DNA of 64,000 bases from Tolypothrix tenuis PCC 7101 (GCF_002368295.1 NZ_AP018248.1:2291977-2355976); one strand, 5' to 3'. Shown: positions 27,161 through 36,309, counted from the first letter of the stretch. Numbers and translations are program-made. The notes: generated by a model not told the origin, from the sequence alone.

Positions 27161-27279
27161 AGCATAGATAGTCTAATATTTGCCCAAAACCCAGAAATAT
27201 CAAATGGTGAGCAGTATTATAGCAATTGCTTACCAATGACAAATAACAGATTGTAATTGCAATTCAAAGACCATTGATT

Positions 27280-27651
27280 ATGTCTAATATTCTCATTCAA
27301 ATGTTGCTAATTGGTTTAGTTGCTGGCATTGCTGGCGGGATGTTTGGAATTGGTGGTGGGGCAATTATGGTACCAGCAATGGTATTACTGATAGGACTGG
27401 ATCAAAAATTTGCCACAGGTACTTCAATTGCTGCACAAATTTTACCCATTGGGATTTTAGGAGCAGCAGTTTACTATCGCAATGGTCAACTAAATATTAA
27501 ATATGCTGTAATTATTGCAGTCGGTTTAGTAGTCGGAAATTTATTTGGGGCATTGTTTGCCAATCAGCCTTTCATTAGTAGCGAGACCATGAAGAAGCTG
27601 TATGGTATCTTTTTGCTACTTTTAGGTATTCGCTATTTATGGAATAATTGA
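27280..27651 (+). CDS. Half-size TauE/SafE transporter
   Basis: A 123-aa protein equal to one repeat of the TauE/SafE (DUF81) family, whose usual members have about 250 aa. It begins MSNILIQMLLIGLVAGIAGGMFGIGGGAIMVP with the diagnostic GxxGxGGGxxxVP motif, and has four membrane segments ending LYGIFLLLLGIRYL. It could function as a homodimer of half-transporters. There is no frameshift, and the stop is followed by non-coding DNA. The ATG at 27280 is preferred over an upstream TTG. Confidence 0.88.
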   Translation: MSNILIQMLLIGLVAGIAGGMFGIGGGAIMVPAMVLLIGLDQKFATGTSIAAQILPIGILGAAVYYRNGQLNIKYAVIIAVGLVVGNLFGALFANQPFISSETMKKLYGIFLLLLGIRYLWNN

Positions 27652-27954
27652 AGAATATAGCAAGTTTTTAGTTATCTTGTCTGAATTTGGTAATGGGTAA
27701 TTGGTAATTGGTAATTGTAAAAAAAATCAGACCCATGACCCATGACCTATTACCAGTACTGAAATTCCATGTTAATACAGGAAGCGCGATCGCATACTCG
27801 GCTAGGTAATTGCTATCATCAGTAAATCACGGTGCTAGGCTGCTTATATCGTTATCTGTAATTTAGATAACTCTTGACTGTTGATTCTTGAATGCCTGTA
27901 GGTAGACCACTAATCTGGCTGCCTTGAACTTTGGTTGAATTTCAATTACCTACA
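27652..27954. other. Spacer with short tandem repeats
   Basis: It contains heptamer-like runs (GGTAATTGGTAATTGG and CCCATGACCCATGACC) that can pair with each other as a hairpin, and one HIP1 octamer. The second half is the upstream region of the BMP-family gene. No gene is seen. Confidence 0.55.
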
Positions 27955-29085
27955 ATGGATCGTCGGAATTTTCTTAAGTATGCAACTTTCACGGGATCAA
28001 GCTTTGCCTTAACTAGCTGTATTCAAGGTAGAAGAAATTCCCAATTAGCAAGCGATGTCACCCCGGTAGCCTCACCTGTAGTCGTCAACGAACCGCTAAA
28101 GGTGGGGTTTGTTTATTTAGGGCCTGTAGGAGATTTTGGCTGGACTTATGCTCACGATTTAGGTCGTAGAGAAATGGAAGCGAATCTTCAGGATAAGGTG
28201 AAAACTACTTTTATTGAAAATGTCAGTGAAGCTGATGCAGAAAGGGTAATTCGCCAACTAGCAGCAGATGGTAGCAAACTAATTTTTACAACTTCCTTGA
28301 GCTACATGAACGCCACAATGAAAGTAGCCAAAGAATTTCCCCAAGTGATATTTGAACATTGTACAGGTTCTCAACTTGCTGCCAATGTCGGCACTTACTC
28401 CGGACGCTTTGAAGAACCGCGCTACTTAACAGGTATGATTGCTGGCAAAATGACCAAATCAAATATCATTGGTTTTATTGGTGCATACCCCATTCCTGAA
28501 GTCATTCGCGGGATAAATGCATTCACTCTAGGATTACGAACCACCAATCCTCAAGCAAAAGTTAGAGTGCTATGGGTGCAACATTGGTATCACCCTGCAA
28601 AAGAAAGGGAAACAGCCCAAGCTTTGATTAATTTAGGTGCAGATGTACTGACACAGCATACTGACTCGACTGCTGCTATGCAATTAGCGGCCGCCAAAGG
28701 TATTTATGCTTTTGGTTACAACAGCGATATGAGCAGCTTTGGTGCGAAAGTACACCTAACATCAGCAATTAATAAATGGGGAAAATTTTATATAGATACA
28801 GCTTTAGCTGTGATGAATAATACCTGGAAACCACAAAAGACTTGGAGTGGTATTGCTCAAGGTATGGTAGATATTTCCCCCATGAATCAGGCGATTCCTA
28901 GCGATGTTCAGCAATTAGTCAACGCCAAGCGCGAACAGTTTATTCAAGGTACAGCCCATCCTTTTGATGGCCCAATCAAAGACCAAAAGGGGGTACTACG
29001 CCTACCCAAAGGTAAAGCGCTTGACGATCAACTAAAAGAGAAAATGGATTGGTATGTTCAGGGAATTGAAGGGTCAATTTCCTAG
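27955..29085 (+). CDS. BMP/PnrA-family ABC transporter substrate-binding lipoprotein
   Basis: A 376-aa periplasmic-binding protein of the basic membrane protein (Med/PnrA) family, which usually binds nucleosides. The N-terminus combines a twin-arginine motif (DRRNFLKYA) with a lipobox (ALTSC), so export is probably via Tat followed by lipid anchoring. Family marks are KVGFVYLGPVGDFGWTYAHDLGRREME, TTSLSYMNA, FEHCTG, NVGTYSGRFEEPRYLTGMIAG and GADVLTQHTDSTAAMQ. No ABC permease or ATPase follows, so its partners are elsewhere. The ATG at 27955 is chosen over an upstream TTG. Confidence 0.9.
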   Translation: MDRRNFLKYATFTGSSFALTSCIQGRRNSQLASDVTPVASPVVVNEPLKVGFVYLGPVGDFGWTYAHDLGRREMEANLQDKVKTTFIENVSEADAERVIRQLAADGSKLIFTTSLSYMNATMKVAKEFPQVIFEHCTGSQLAANVGTYSGRFEEPRYLTGMIAGKMTKSNIIGFIGAYPIPEVIRGINAFTLGLRTTNPQAKVRVLWVQHWYHPAKERETAQALINLGADVLTQHTDSTAAMQLAAAKGIYAFGYNSDMSSFGAKVHLTSAINKWGKFYIDTALAVMNNTWKPQKTWSGIAQGMVDISPMNQAIPSDVQQLVNAKREQFIQGTAHPFDGPIKDQKGVLRLPKGKALDDQLKEKMDWYVQGIEGSIS

Positions 29086-29155
29086 TCCCCAATCCCCAAT
29101 CCCCATTACCCCTTATCCCCAGAGGGGGCCCCGAGTTCCCCAGTCCCCAATCCCC
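29084..29155. repeat. CCCCAAT-type heptamer array at the BMP gene stop
   Basis: Runs of CCCCAATCCCCAATCCCC, interrupted by a GC-rich palindrome (AGAGGGGGCCCC). The array begins inside the TAG stop codon of the preceding gene. Confidence 0.7.
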
Positions 29156-29574
29156 TTTTACCGCAGATTTACGCAAAATAATTTGGTAACACTCTTACAC
29201 GAACTTTCTCACTCTCCACCCTAGAGAGTAATACTGATTTTCCTTAACTAGTAAAACTTAATGAGGTGTTAGACCCCTACCACCTAAATCAGGGTATTTA
29301 CTGTATTATTAGTCAAATAAGTCAGAGTTTATATATTCTGGCAAAAATAAATGGGTGAATATAAGTAACCAAATTATTGGCTAATGCATAAGTACCACAA
29401 GTTTTGCTAGTTACTTTGTGGTTCGATGATACACGCCCAATATTAAGTAGGTAAGGCATTAGCCCTACCTATCGTAAGTCATATGTTTCGGTCAATTTTT
29501 CAGCCCTAGATTTTTGTCAACTATTAACCTCATGTCTGAGGATAAGAATAAATGTTTTACAGGATTTACAGGTT
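29086..29574. other. Spacer between BMP gene and GspC-like gene
   Basis: Besides the tandem array it holds a weak inverted repeat TAGGTAAGGC / GCCCTACCTA at 29448-29471. There is no gene; a short plus-strand frame near 29514-29705 overlaps the convergent gene and has no support. Confidence 0.5.
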
Positions 29575-30864
29575 TTACAAGCTTTGCCCTGTATAAATTG
29601 AACGTACTTCGCCATTACGCCGCACGATCGCTTCACCATTATTCACATCTACTAGTGTCCAACCACTGGAGCCGATGCTTTCACCAACAACAACGCGGTG
29701 GCTGACACCGTCAATTTTAAACAAAGCCGCAGATTTGTTGCCTAACTCTAGTATTCCTTCTAAGGTTTGAGTCGGAGCATAAACTTCTGGAACTGTGGCT
29801 ACAACTTGGTGCTGGGATGCAGCAGATGCGGGTGCTGTAGCTGTGGGTAATTGTGGTGGTGCAACGCGGAATGATGCTACTGGTAATGTTGGTAGTAGAT
29901 TTGATGATTGCTTAACGACAAGTGGCGCAGTTCGTACACCTACAGCTTTGAGATCTGGACGCACAGCCGCAGCATACATATTAACGCTCACCGGCTTGGC
30001 TGGTTTGCGAGGCGAATTTAAGGCTTTTTTCACCGGATTGAGCCGAGATGCACTACCTACTGATGATATGGTTTTGGGAACACCAGGCAGCAGTGGCGGT
30101 GTATAGCGCATTGGGGAAGGCGCTTGATAAACAGGGATATATATGCGCTCAACAACGTTTGTCGAACGGACTGGTGCTGGTGGTGTATTATTCGCTGTCA
30201 AAGGCTGTGGTAAGAGAACATTTCTTGCGTCGTTAGCTACTGCTAGGGCTGCTGGTTTAGGATTAGCAATTCCTGGGGTGGCGTAGCTTTGATTGTTTCT
30301 GTTCTCTTGCTGATCGATGACTGATAATGCACCTAGCATATAGTCAACTAACTCAGCTTGCACATCAACTTTCTGCGGTACAGCACGAGGCGCAATCTGA
30401 AGATTGGTAGCTAAGTTGGGGACAACGGGGAAGGTAAAGGCTTTGGAGTTGAGCAAAAACAGAATCCCCGCGATCGCTACACCAACAATTGTTGTGCCGA
30501 CAATCAGCAAGGTGGCTAAAGGCTTTCTGCTTTTTTTAATTTTGCGGGTAACTGCTTTGCGAGGAGCATTTTCAATTACAGTCTTTCTCACTGGGTTGTC
30601 TCTAATTTGAGACACTCCCTGGATATTTTGGTGTGGATCATCTGGTAAGACAATCTCTGGCATTCTTACTGTCTGTACAGGGACGTATTGTACATTCACA
30701 GTTTGGGTAGGAAAACTACCGCTATAATCCAGAACATTGTCAATATCGGCAAATAGTTCATCCATCAAGCCATCAGCATAAACTTCAATCGTCCAAGGTT
30801 CGTTGGAGATCAACTCATCTGACGCTTCCGGAATAATGAAACGGGTGCTGGCTTCTTTTAACAT
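29575..30864 (-). CDS. Single-TM protein with a GspC/PilP-like C-terminal domain
   Basis: A 429-aa bitopic protein. Residues 1-105 are cytosolic, ending in a basic stretch (RKAVTRKIKKSRK). A single membrane segment LATLLIVGTTIVGVAIAGILFLL follows, then a long low-complexity Pro/Ala/Val-rich linker of about 230 residues. The last 65 residues (LEGILELGNKSAALFKIDGVSHRVVVGESIG..GWTLVDVNNGEAIVRRNGEVRSIYTGQ) have the beta-rich pattern of the HR/PilP domain of GspC and PilP. In type II secretion and type IV pilus machines this domain binds the secretin. An equivalent role here is an inference, as no secretin gene is nearby. Confidence 0.62.
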   Translation of the reverse strand: MLKEASTRFIIPEASDELISNEPWTIEVYADGLMDELFADIDNVLDYSGSFPTQTVNVQYVPVQTVRMPEIVLPDDPHQNIQGVSQIRDNPVRKTVIENAPRKAVTRKIKKSRKPLATLLIVGTTIVGVAIAGILFLLNSKAFTFPVVPNLATNLQIAPRAVPQKVDVQAELVDYMLGALSVIDQQENRNNQSYATPGIANPKPAALAVANDARNVLLPQPLTANNTPPAPVRSTNVVERIYIPVYQAPSPMRYTPPLLPGVPKTISSVGSASRLNPVKKALNSPRKPAKPVSVNMYAAAVRPDLKAVGVRTAPLVVKQSSNLLPTLPVASFRVAPPQLPTATAPASAASQHQVVATVPEVYAPTQTLEGILELGNKSAALFKIDGVSHRVVVGESIGSSGWTLVDVNNGEAIVRRNGEVRSIYTGQSL

Positions 30865-30948
30865 AGGCTTTGTGATGGTAGCTGCGAAGGCGGAGAAAAG
30901 CCGCCCTGACTGCCTGGGGATAGAGATTTTTGGTTAAACATCCAACCT

Positions 30949-30967
30949 CCTGTCTAATATAGACAGG
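30949..30967 (-). other. Leader hairpin upstream of the GspC-like gene
   Basis: Perfect stem CCTGTCTA-ATA-TAGACAGG, 85 bp upstream of the start codon. It could be an operator palindrome or an mRNA leader structure. Confidence 0.45.
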
Positions 30968-31074
30968 CTGATTGCTTGCTGGTATTAAATTCAACTGACA
31001 ATCTAGAGACTGCTGATGATGCCAGTTCTTAATTCATGTCATCTATCATACCAATCTCTTCCCTACTACTATAC

Positions 31075-33018
31075 TCAAGCTTCATGAAGTTTTTTTGAAA
31101 CCAATGCTGGAAACTCTGACTGGCTCTTTGTTTTGCGTAATTCTAGATATATTAATAAAGCATTTATATCTGCTGGGTTCACCCCCCCAATCCGTGCGGC
31201 TTGACCGATGGTGAGCGGTTTTACTTTACTTAACTTTTCCCGCGCTTCTTTAGATAATGTATCAATTGTTGAATAATCTAAATCAGCAGGCAGTTGGCGG
31301 TGTGCTTGACGGGCAATTTGGTCAATCTGATTTTGTTGTCGCGCTAGGTAGCCAGCATATTTAATGTCAATTTCTGCGCCTTCTTTCTCAGCTTGGTTGA
31401 GTTCCGTGTTACCTAGTCCATATTGTTCCAGCTTGATGTAATGGAATCCCGGACGGCGGAGTAAGTCAGCCAGGGTGATTGAGCCTTTAATTGCTTGTTG
31501 GGTATCAGCTGCGATCGCTTTGCCAATTTCATCATGTTCTTTAACGCGGGTGCCGTGTAGCCGTTCTTTTTCGGCAATGATTTGGGCTTGTTTGCGGGTA
31601 AACATATCCCAACGGCGATCATCTATTAAGCCAATTTCTCTGCCCAAGGGTGTTAATCGCTGGTCGGCGTTGTCAGAGCGTAGTATTAAACGGTACTCCG
31701 AACGACTAGTGAGCATACGGTAAGGTTCACGTAAATCCTTTGTACATAGGTCATCCACTAAAGTACCTATGTAACTTTGCTCACGGGGGAAGACAATCAT
31801 TTCGCGATCGCGTGCAAATCTGGCGGCGTTCACACCTGCAACAAAGCCTTGGGCTGCGGCTTCTTCATAACCTGTAGTACCGTTAACCTGTCCCGCACAA
31901 AACAGCCCCGCAATTTTCTTTGTCATCAATGTGGGATAACACTGAGTTGCAGGTAAATAGTCATATTCCACCGCATAAGCCGGACGCAGCATCACACATT
32001 TTTCTAAACCAGGGAGACTCCGCAGCATTTGGATTTGCAGATTTTCTGGTAACCCTGTAGAAAACCCTTGAATATATAGTTCGGGAATGTCTCTACCTTC
32101 GGGTTCAATAAATATTTGATGGCTTTCCTTATCAGCAAAGCGCACTATTTTATCTTCAATACTGGGACAATAGCGAGGCCCCTTAGCTTCTACCCAACCA
32201 CCATAAACAGGCGATAGGTGCAAATTCTCTTGAATTAAGCGATGAGTTTCTGGTGTGGTGCGGGTAATATAACAAGGCATTTGTTCCCGTTCTACCCACA
32301 CTTCCGGGTCAAAGCTAAACCAGCGCACCTCTTCATCCCCAGGCTGGAGAGTCATTTTGCTGTAGTCTACCGATCGCTTGTCTACCCGTGCTGGCGTACC
32401 AGTCTTGAGTCTGCCAGTTTCAAATCCTAGCCTATTTAAAGTTTGTGTTAAGCCCTCAGCTGCAAATTCCCCAGCACGTCCCGCCGCCATCGATTTGTTA
32501 CCAACCCAAATCCGACCACCTAAGAAAGTACCAGTAGTCAATATCACAGCTTTACATTGGAACGCCACACCGAAGTAAGTCTCAACGCCAATCACTTCAT
32601 CATTAGCGCCTAACACCAAGTCTGTAGCCATCCCCTCACGGATGATTAAATTCTCTTGATTCTCGACAATTGCTTTCATCACAGCTGCGTATTCTCGCTT
32701 ATCCGTTTGGGCGCGTAAAGCCCATACAGCCGGGCCTCGGGAAGAATTGAGAATCCGCTTCTGCAAATAGGTGCGATCGGTCATTTTGCCAATTTCCCCA
32801 CCCAAAGCATCAACTTCATGGGTTAATTGAGATTTAGCCGGGCCGCCTACTGCGGGGTTACATGGTTGCCAAGCAATTTTATCTAAATTCAGCGTCAACA
32901 GCAGAGTTCTACAACCGAGGCGGGCAGTAGCAAGGGCTGCTTCACAACCGGCGTGACCTGCACCGACGACAATAACATCAAAAGCGTCTTGAAATTCAAT
33001 GGAATTGTGCATGGTCAT
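31075..33018 (-). CDS. mnmG: tRNA uridine-5-carboxymethylaminomethyl modification enzyme MnmG
   Basis: The FAD-dependent MnmG (GidA) acts with MnmE to install cmnm5U34 in tRNAs. The FAD-binding GAGHAGCEAA lies near the N-terminus. CNPAVGGPAKSQL, DRTYLQKRILNSSRGPAVWALRAQTDK, PARVDKRSVDYS, and the C-terminal IGGVNPADINALLIYLE are all typical. I take the ATG at 33018 (647 aa, MTMHNSIEFQDAFDV); the extra 28 codons upstream are not family-like. An ATG at 33012 is also possible. Confidence 0.96.
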   Translation of the reverse strand: MTMHNSIEFQDAFDVIVVGAGHAGCEAALATARLGCRTLLLTLNLDKIAWQPCNPAVGGPAKSQLTHEVDALGGEIGKMTDRTYLQKRILNSSRGPAVWALRAQTDKREYAAVMKAIVENQENLIIREGMATDLVLGANDEVIGVETYFGVAFQCKAVILTTGTFLGGRIWVGNKSMAAGRAGEFAAEGLTQTLNRLGFETGRLKTGTPARVDKRSVDYSKMTLQPGDEEVRWFSFDPEVWVEREQMPCYITRTTPETHRLIQENLHLSPVYGGWVEAKGPRYCPSIEDKIVRFADKESHQIFIEPEGRDIPELYIQGFSTGLPENLQIQMLRSLPGLEKCVMLRPAYAVEYDYLPATQCYPTLMTKKIAGLFCAGQVNGTTGYEEAAAQGFVAGVNAARFARDREMIVFPREQSYIGTLVDDLCTKDLREPYRMLTSRSEYRLILRSDNADQRLTPLGREIGLIDDRRWDMFTRKQAQIIAEKERLHGTRVKEHDEIGKAIAADTQQAIKGSITLADLLRRPGFHYIKLEQYGLGNTELNQAEKEGAEIDIKYAGYLARQQNQIDQIARQAHRQLPADLDYSTIDTLSKEAREKLSKVKPLTIGQAARIGGVNPADINALLIYLELRKTKSQSEFPALVSKKLHEA

Positions 33019-33343
33019 ACTTACAAGGTCAACAAACTGAGAGTTATGTTCAATTTTAACTGATACCGTAATTTCATGGATGTGTGGAGATATCCAAATC
33101 ATATTATCTATTTATCTATAATGCATTCAAAAGCAATATCATTGATATTCCACAATTTATTTGAATAAAAAATATACTATCTCACCCGTAATAATATGAT
33201 GTTACTAATTTTATGAATTAACTTTTAGCCTGAAGGGAATATATAAAAATATTTGATTATTTGATAAGATATTAACAATCAACATTAACATAAAGATATC
33301 TTGCTACATGAATGCTCTATTTTTATTCAAATAGGTGCCAATT
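33019..33343. other. Spacer between mnmG and the ATPase gene
   Basis: AT-rich DNA that must contain divergent promoters for mnmG (minus) and the ATPase-TOPRIM pair (plus). I see no clear palindrome. AGGTG at 33334-33338 is a plausible ribosome-binding site for the ATG at 33344. Confidence 0.5.
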
Positions 33344-34498
33344 ATGAGAATAAATCAATTAACATATTATGATCGTAAGCGAGAGTGGCGTTTTGAGCCA
33401 ATACAGTTTTCTGAATTAAACCTTTTGGTAGGTGCTTCTGGAGTTGGTAAAACTCAAATTCTTGAGTCAATTATCAATTTACAAAAAATTGCTGATGGCA
33501 AATCCTTAAATGGAGTAAGTTGGAATATAGACTTTACAGTTGATACAAATTTATATAATTGGCAAGGAGAATTTGAAACCGGAAGCCTAGTTAGTTTAAT
33601 ATTAGATAGCCAAAATGAAAAAAATCAATTTAAGATAGTTAATGAGTTTTTATCAGTCAATGGCAAAACAATTATTCACAGGAATGCACAAGAAATAAAA
33701 TTTCATAATCAAATTTTACCAAAGCTATCTTCATTTCAAAGTGTAGTAGCTATATTGAGCGAAGAAGAAGATATTGCCCCCATTAAATATGGATTTAGCC
33801 AAATTACAGACAATAGTGATGACTATAGCAATAACAGTATGATATTTCTGAGCTTTTTTGTTAATAAAATTTTCGACAACTATTCTGTATTAAAGGATAA
33901 GTATTCATCATTACCTTTAGAAGATATCCAAAAAAGTAATCTATTAAATCAAATAAAACTAGGATTAACTTACGAATATTTTCCTGAAGTTTTTGAGAGA
34001 ATTAAACACCATTTTATGGAAATATTTGTTCAAGTTGAAGATATTAAGCTAGAACAAGATGAAGAATTAGTGAAATCTCTTAATCCTAAAAACTATCCTA
34101 TAGTAAAAATCAAAGAAAAAGGTGTAAATAATTGGATTAATCAAATACAAATTTCTTCAGGTATGTACAAAACACTCATGTACATAAGCGAACTGTATTT
34201 ATCTGCAGAAGGAACAGTTATCTTAATTGATGAATTTGAAAATAGTTTAGGAGTAAATTGTATTGATATAGTTACAGAGCTTATATTGGAAAATAAGAAT
34301 TTACAATTTATAATTACTAGCCATCATCCTTATATAATTAATAAAATTAATATAGAACACTGGAAAATAGTGACTCGCCGAGGTGGTGTAGTAACAGCTA
34401 GAGATGCAAAAGAATTTAATCTAGGTAAATCAAGACATCAGGCATTTATGCAATTGATTAATCTTGATGCATATAAGGAAGGAATTGCAGTGGGATGA
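33344..34498 (+). CDS. OLD/RecF-like ABC-type ATPase (first gene of a two-gene candidate defence system)
   Basis: A 384-aa AAA_21/AAA_15-type ATPase. Walker A is GASGVGKT at residues 30-37. A long helical insertion lies about 100-250. The ABC-like signature ISSGMYKTL is near 265-275, Walker B ILIDEFEN has Asp296-Glu297, and the H-loop is TSHHP (His327/328). It ends 4 bp inside the next gene (ATGA overlap), so the two are co-translated. It lacks its own TOPRIM domain, unlike full-length OLD nucleases. Both genes are distinctly AT-rich compared with mnmG, which suggests horizontal acquisition. ATPases like this act as sensors in AbiL, RloAB and PARIS systems. Membership here is an inference. 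Confidence 0.82.
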   Translation: MRINQLTYYDRKREWRFEPIQFSELNLLVGASGVGKTQILESIINLQKIADGKSLNGVSWNIDFTVDTNLYNWQGEFETGSLVSLILDSQNEKNQFKIVNEFLSVNGKTIIHRNAQEIKFHNQILPKLSSFQSVVAILSEEEDIAPIKYGFSQITDNSDDYSNNSMIFLSFFVNKIFDNYSVLKDKYSSLPLEDIQKSNLLNQIKLGLTYEYFPEVFERIKHHFMEIFVQVEDIKLEQDEELVKSLNPKNYPIVKIKEKGVNNWINQIQISSGMYKTLMYISELYLSAEGTVILIDEFENSLGVNCIDIVTELILENKNLQFIITSHHPYIINKINIEHWKIVTRRGGVVTARDAKEFNLGKSRHQAFMQLINLDAYKEGIAVG

Positions 34499-35184
34499 AT
34501 CTTTACTTTCTTGTTGAGGGAAAAAGAACTGAAAGAAAAGTATATCCGGCTTGGCTAGCTTATCTTTTACCTGAAATCAAACAAGTTAAAAATTACGATG
34601 AAGTTGAGAAAAACAATTACTATTTATTTAGTGCAGAAGGTTATCCTTCAATAATTTACGAGCATCTACCTAATGCGATCGCAGATGTTCAAGAACAGGG
34701 AAATTACAACTATCTTGTAGTATGTTTAGATGTAGATGAAAATACAGTTGGTGAGATACAAAATGAAATTTATGAGTTTCTCGCATCTGAGAAAATTAAA
34801 CTAGGAAATATTGAGCTTATAATAATAGTCCAAAATAGATGTTTTGAAACATGGTTTCTTGGAAACCGAAACATTTACTCGAGACAGCCGCAAGATAGAC
34901 CTTTACTAGATTTTGTTCGGTATTATGATGTCTCTGTTAACTGTCCAGAGTTAATGGGTAAATATCCAGATTTTAATACTCATGCTCAGTTCCATACAGC
35001 TTATTTGAAAGAATTATTTAAAGCAAAAAATATTAATTACTCTAAGAAAAACCCAGGAGATGTGTTAAAACCATACTATGTAGAGCAATTATTAAAGAGA
35101 ATTAAGGAGCAAAAGCAGCATCTACCTAGTTTTCAAACTTTTATAGAGTTTTGCAATACTATTAAATTAAATATATCCAATTAA
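34495..35184 (+). CDS. TOPRIM-like (DUF4276/RloB/DUF4435-type) effector candidate
   Basis: A 229-aa protein whose N-terminus MNLYFLVEGKRTERKVYP carries the TOPRIM-type Glu8 in VEG. The acidic pair Asp79/Asp81 lies in VVCLDVDEN, followed by NRCFETWFLGN (Glu118). This matches the layout of DUF4276/RloB-like TOPRIM proteins (VEG..TE, DxD, then R.FE.W). In two-gene abortive systems the TOPRIM partner is the nuclease effector activated by the ATPase. The exact Pfam family cannot be settled by eye. It overlaps the ATPase gene by 4 bp and is followed 8 bp later by a peptidase gene that may be unrelated. Confidence 0.68.
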   Translation: MNLYFLVEGKRTERKVYPAWLAYLLPEIKQVKNYDEVEKNNYYLFSAEGYPSIIYEHLPNAIADVQEQGNYNYLVVCLDVDENTVGEIQNEIYEFLASEKIKLGNIELIIIVQNRCFETWFLGNRNIYSRQPQDRPLLDFVRYYDVSVNCPELMGKYPDFNTHAQFHTAYLKELFKAKNINYSKKNPGDVLKPYYVEQLLKRIKEQKQHLPSFQTFIEFCNTIKLNISN

Positions 35185-35191
35185 CCTATTA

Positions 35192-36043
35192 ATGCAACGA
35201 ATATTACGAAAATTAACTTTATTTATAATTACTTTCTCTTTGACTTTTATTTTAGTTGCTAGTAATGGAATTGTGCATCACCAAACAGTGATTAATACCG
35301 CACAGTTTAACAGTTGCTTAAATAGTATTTCCACACCATGTATTACACCAGACCCCAAAACCTCAGAAACTCCCATTACGCCTTTTACCCCTGACCCCCA
35401 ACTAAACGAGCAACAGCGTTTTTTAACTACAATTGCTATTAAATTATCGACAATTCCCCAACCTGGAACTTTTGAGTATATATTGCTGCGTAAATATGGC
35501 GCGCCATTTATTAATCAAAAAGCAGAGACAAAATTACCGCCAAAAGTTCTATTTGCCAATGAGCAAGAAACTAAGGAATTTCAATCTACTTTAGAAATGG
35601 TGAAAGTTAATGGTACTAATGATTGTTATTTACAGCAATCAGCCGGATTAGCTTTTAATAAAGCACGAGCCTTACAAAATATTCCCCTAAAATCAGGCTA
35701 TGGTGGTGGTGATTGTACTCGCACTTTTACCACCAATTTAAGATTTTGGAACAAATATGCTAATAGTAGAACTTTAGATAAAGTTCGCCAAGGTAAAGAA
35801 ACCGCTATCTTGGGAGTAGTTGCACCACCAGGATCATCACAACATCTGTGGGGATTAGCTATAGATTTACGCGTTTCTAGCCCGAAGCAAAGACAAGCTT
35901 TAAATCAAAATGGTTGGTTTCAAACCGTAGAAAATGATATTCCCCATTGGACTTATTTAGGTTTAACTGAAGCTGAATTACCTGTGTTTGGATTTAAAAA
36001 ACAAGTCGTGAGGGGAATTACTTATTGGATTACGCCGATTTAA
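35192..36043 (+). CDS. VanY/M15-family D-Ala-D-Ala carboxypeptidase-like protein
   Basis: A 283-aa exported protein with an N-terminal membrane anchor or signal (LTLFIITFSLTFILVASNG) and a Pro/Thr-rich spacer. The M15 peptidase domain follows. The zinc-binding SxHxxGxAxD motif is SSQHLWGLAIDL (His218, Asp225) and the third ligand is His252 in IPHWTYLG. It probably trims peptidoglycan stem peptides in the periplasm. Its start is 8 bp after the TOPRIM-like gene, so co-transcription is possible, but the base composition is closer to the core genome. Confidence 0.87.
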   Translation: MQRILRKLTLFIITFSLTFILVASNGIVHHQTVINTAQFNSCLNSISTPCITPDPKTSETPITPFTPDPQLNEQQRFLTTIAIKLSTIPQPGTFEYILLRKYGAPFINQKAETKLPPKVLFANEQETKEFQSTLEMVKVNGTNDCYLQQSAGLAFNKARALQNIPLKSGYGGGDCTRTFTTNLRFWNKYANSRTLDKVRQGKETAILGVVAPPGSSQHLWGLAIDLRVSSPKQRQALNQNGWFQTVENDIPHWTYLGLTEAELPVFGFKKQVVRGITYWITPI

Positions 36044-36114
36044 GTAATAAAAATCAAGAGTGAAGCGTCAAGAATTAAGGTCAATATTATCAAGCAGGTA
36101 CGCAGCAATTACAA

Positions 36115-36309
36115 TCATCTCACTTCTACATAACGTAATTCTGCATTTTGATTTACTTCGTCCATCGTTTCTAGATAGGCTTTAATTGCGTGTTTGATAT
36201 TTTCTAAAGCTTCTTCTTCAGTTTCTCCCAAAGTCCAGCATCCTGGTAAAGCAGGACACCAAATAGCATATCCTATATGAGTTTTATTTAACTTTACTTT
36301 ATAACGCAT
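36115..36309 (-). CDS. HicB-like antitoxin-type protein (no HicA seen)
   Basis: A 64-aa protein with the HicB partial RNase H-like fold: MRYKVKLNKTHIGYAIWCPALPGCWTLGETEEEALENIKHAIKAYLE. It lacks the C-terminal DNA-binding domain of longer HicB proteins. I looked in the flanking 200 bp on both sides for HicA (a dsRBD-like toxin with the GSH motif) and saw none. It may be a solitary or domesticated antitoxin. The ATG at 36309 is preferred over a start five codons upstream. Confidence 0.82.
   Translation of the reverse strand: MRYKVKLNKTHIGYAIWCPALPGCWTLGETEEEALENIKHAIKAYLETMDEVNQNAELRYVEVR

Noticed and set aside
27280..27651. Truncated TauE/SafE pseudogene
   Set aside because: The frame is intact with a complete four-helix unit and a normal stop; half-size members of this family are known, so it is called a gene.
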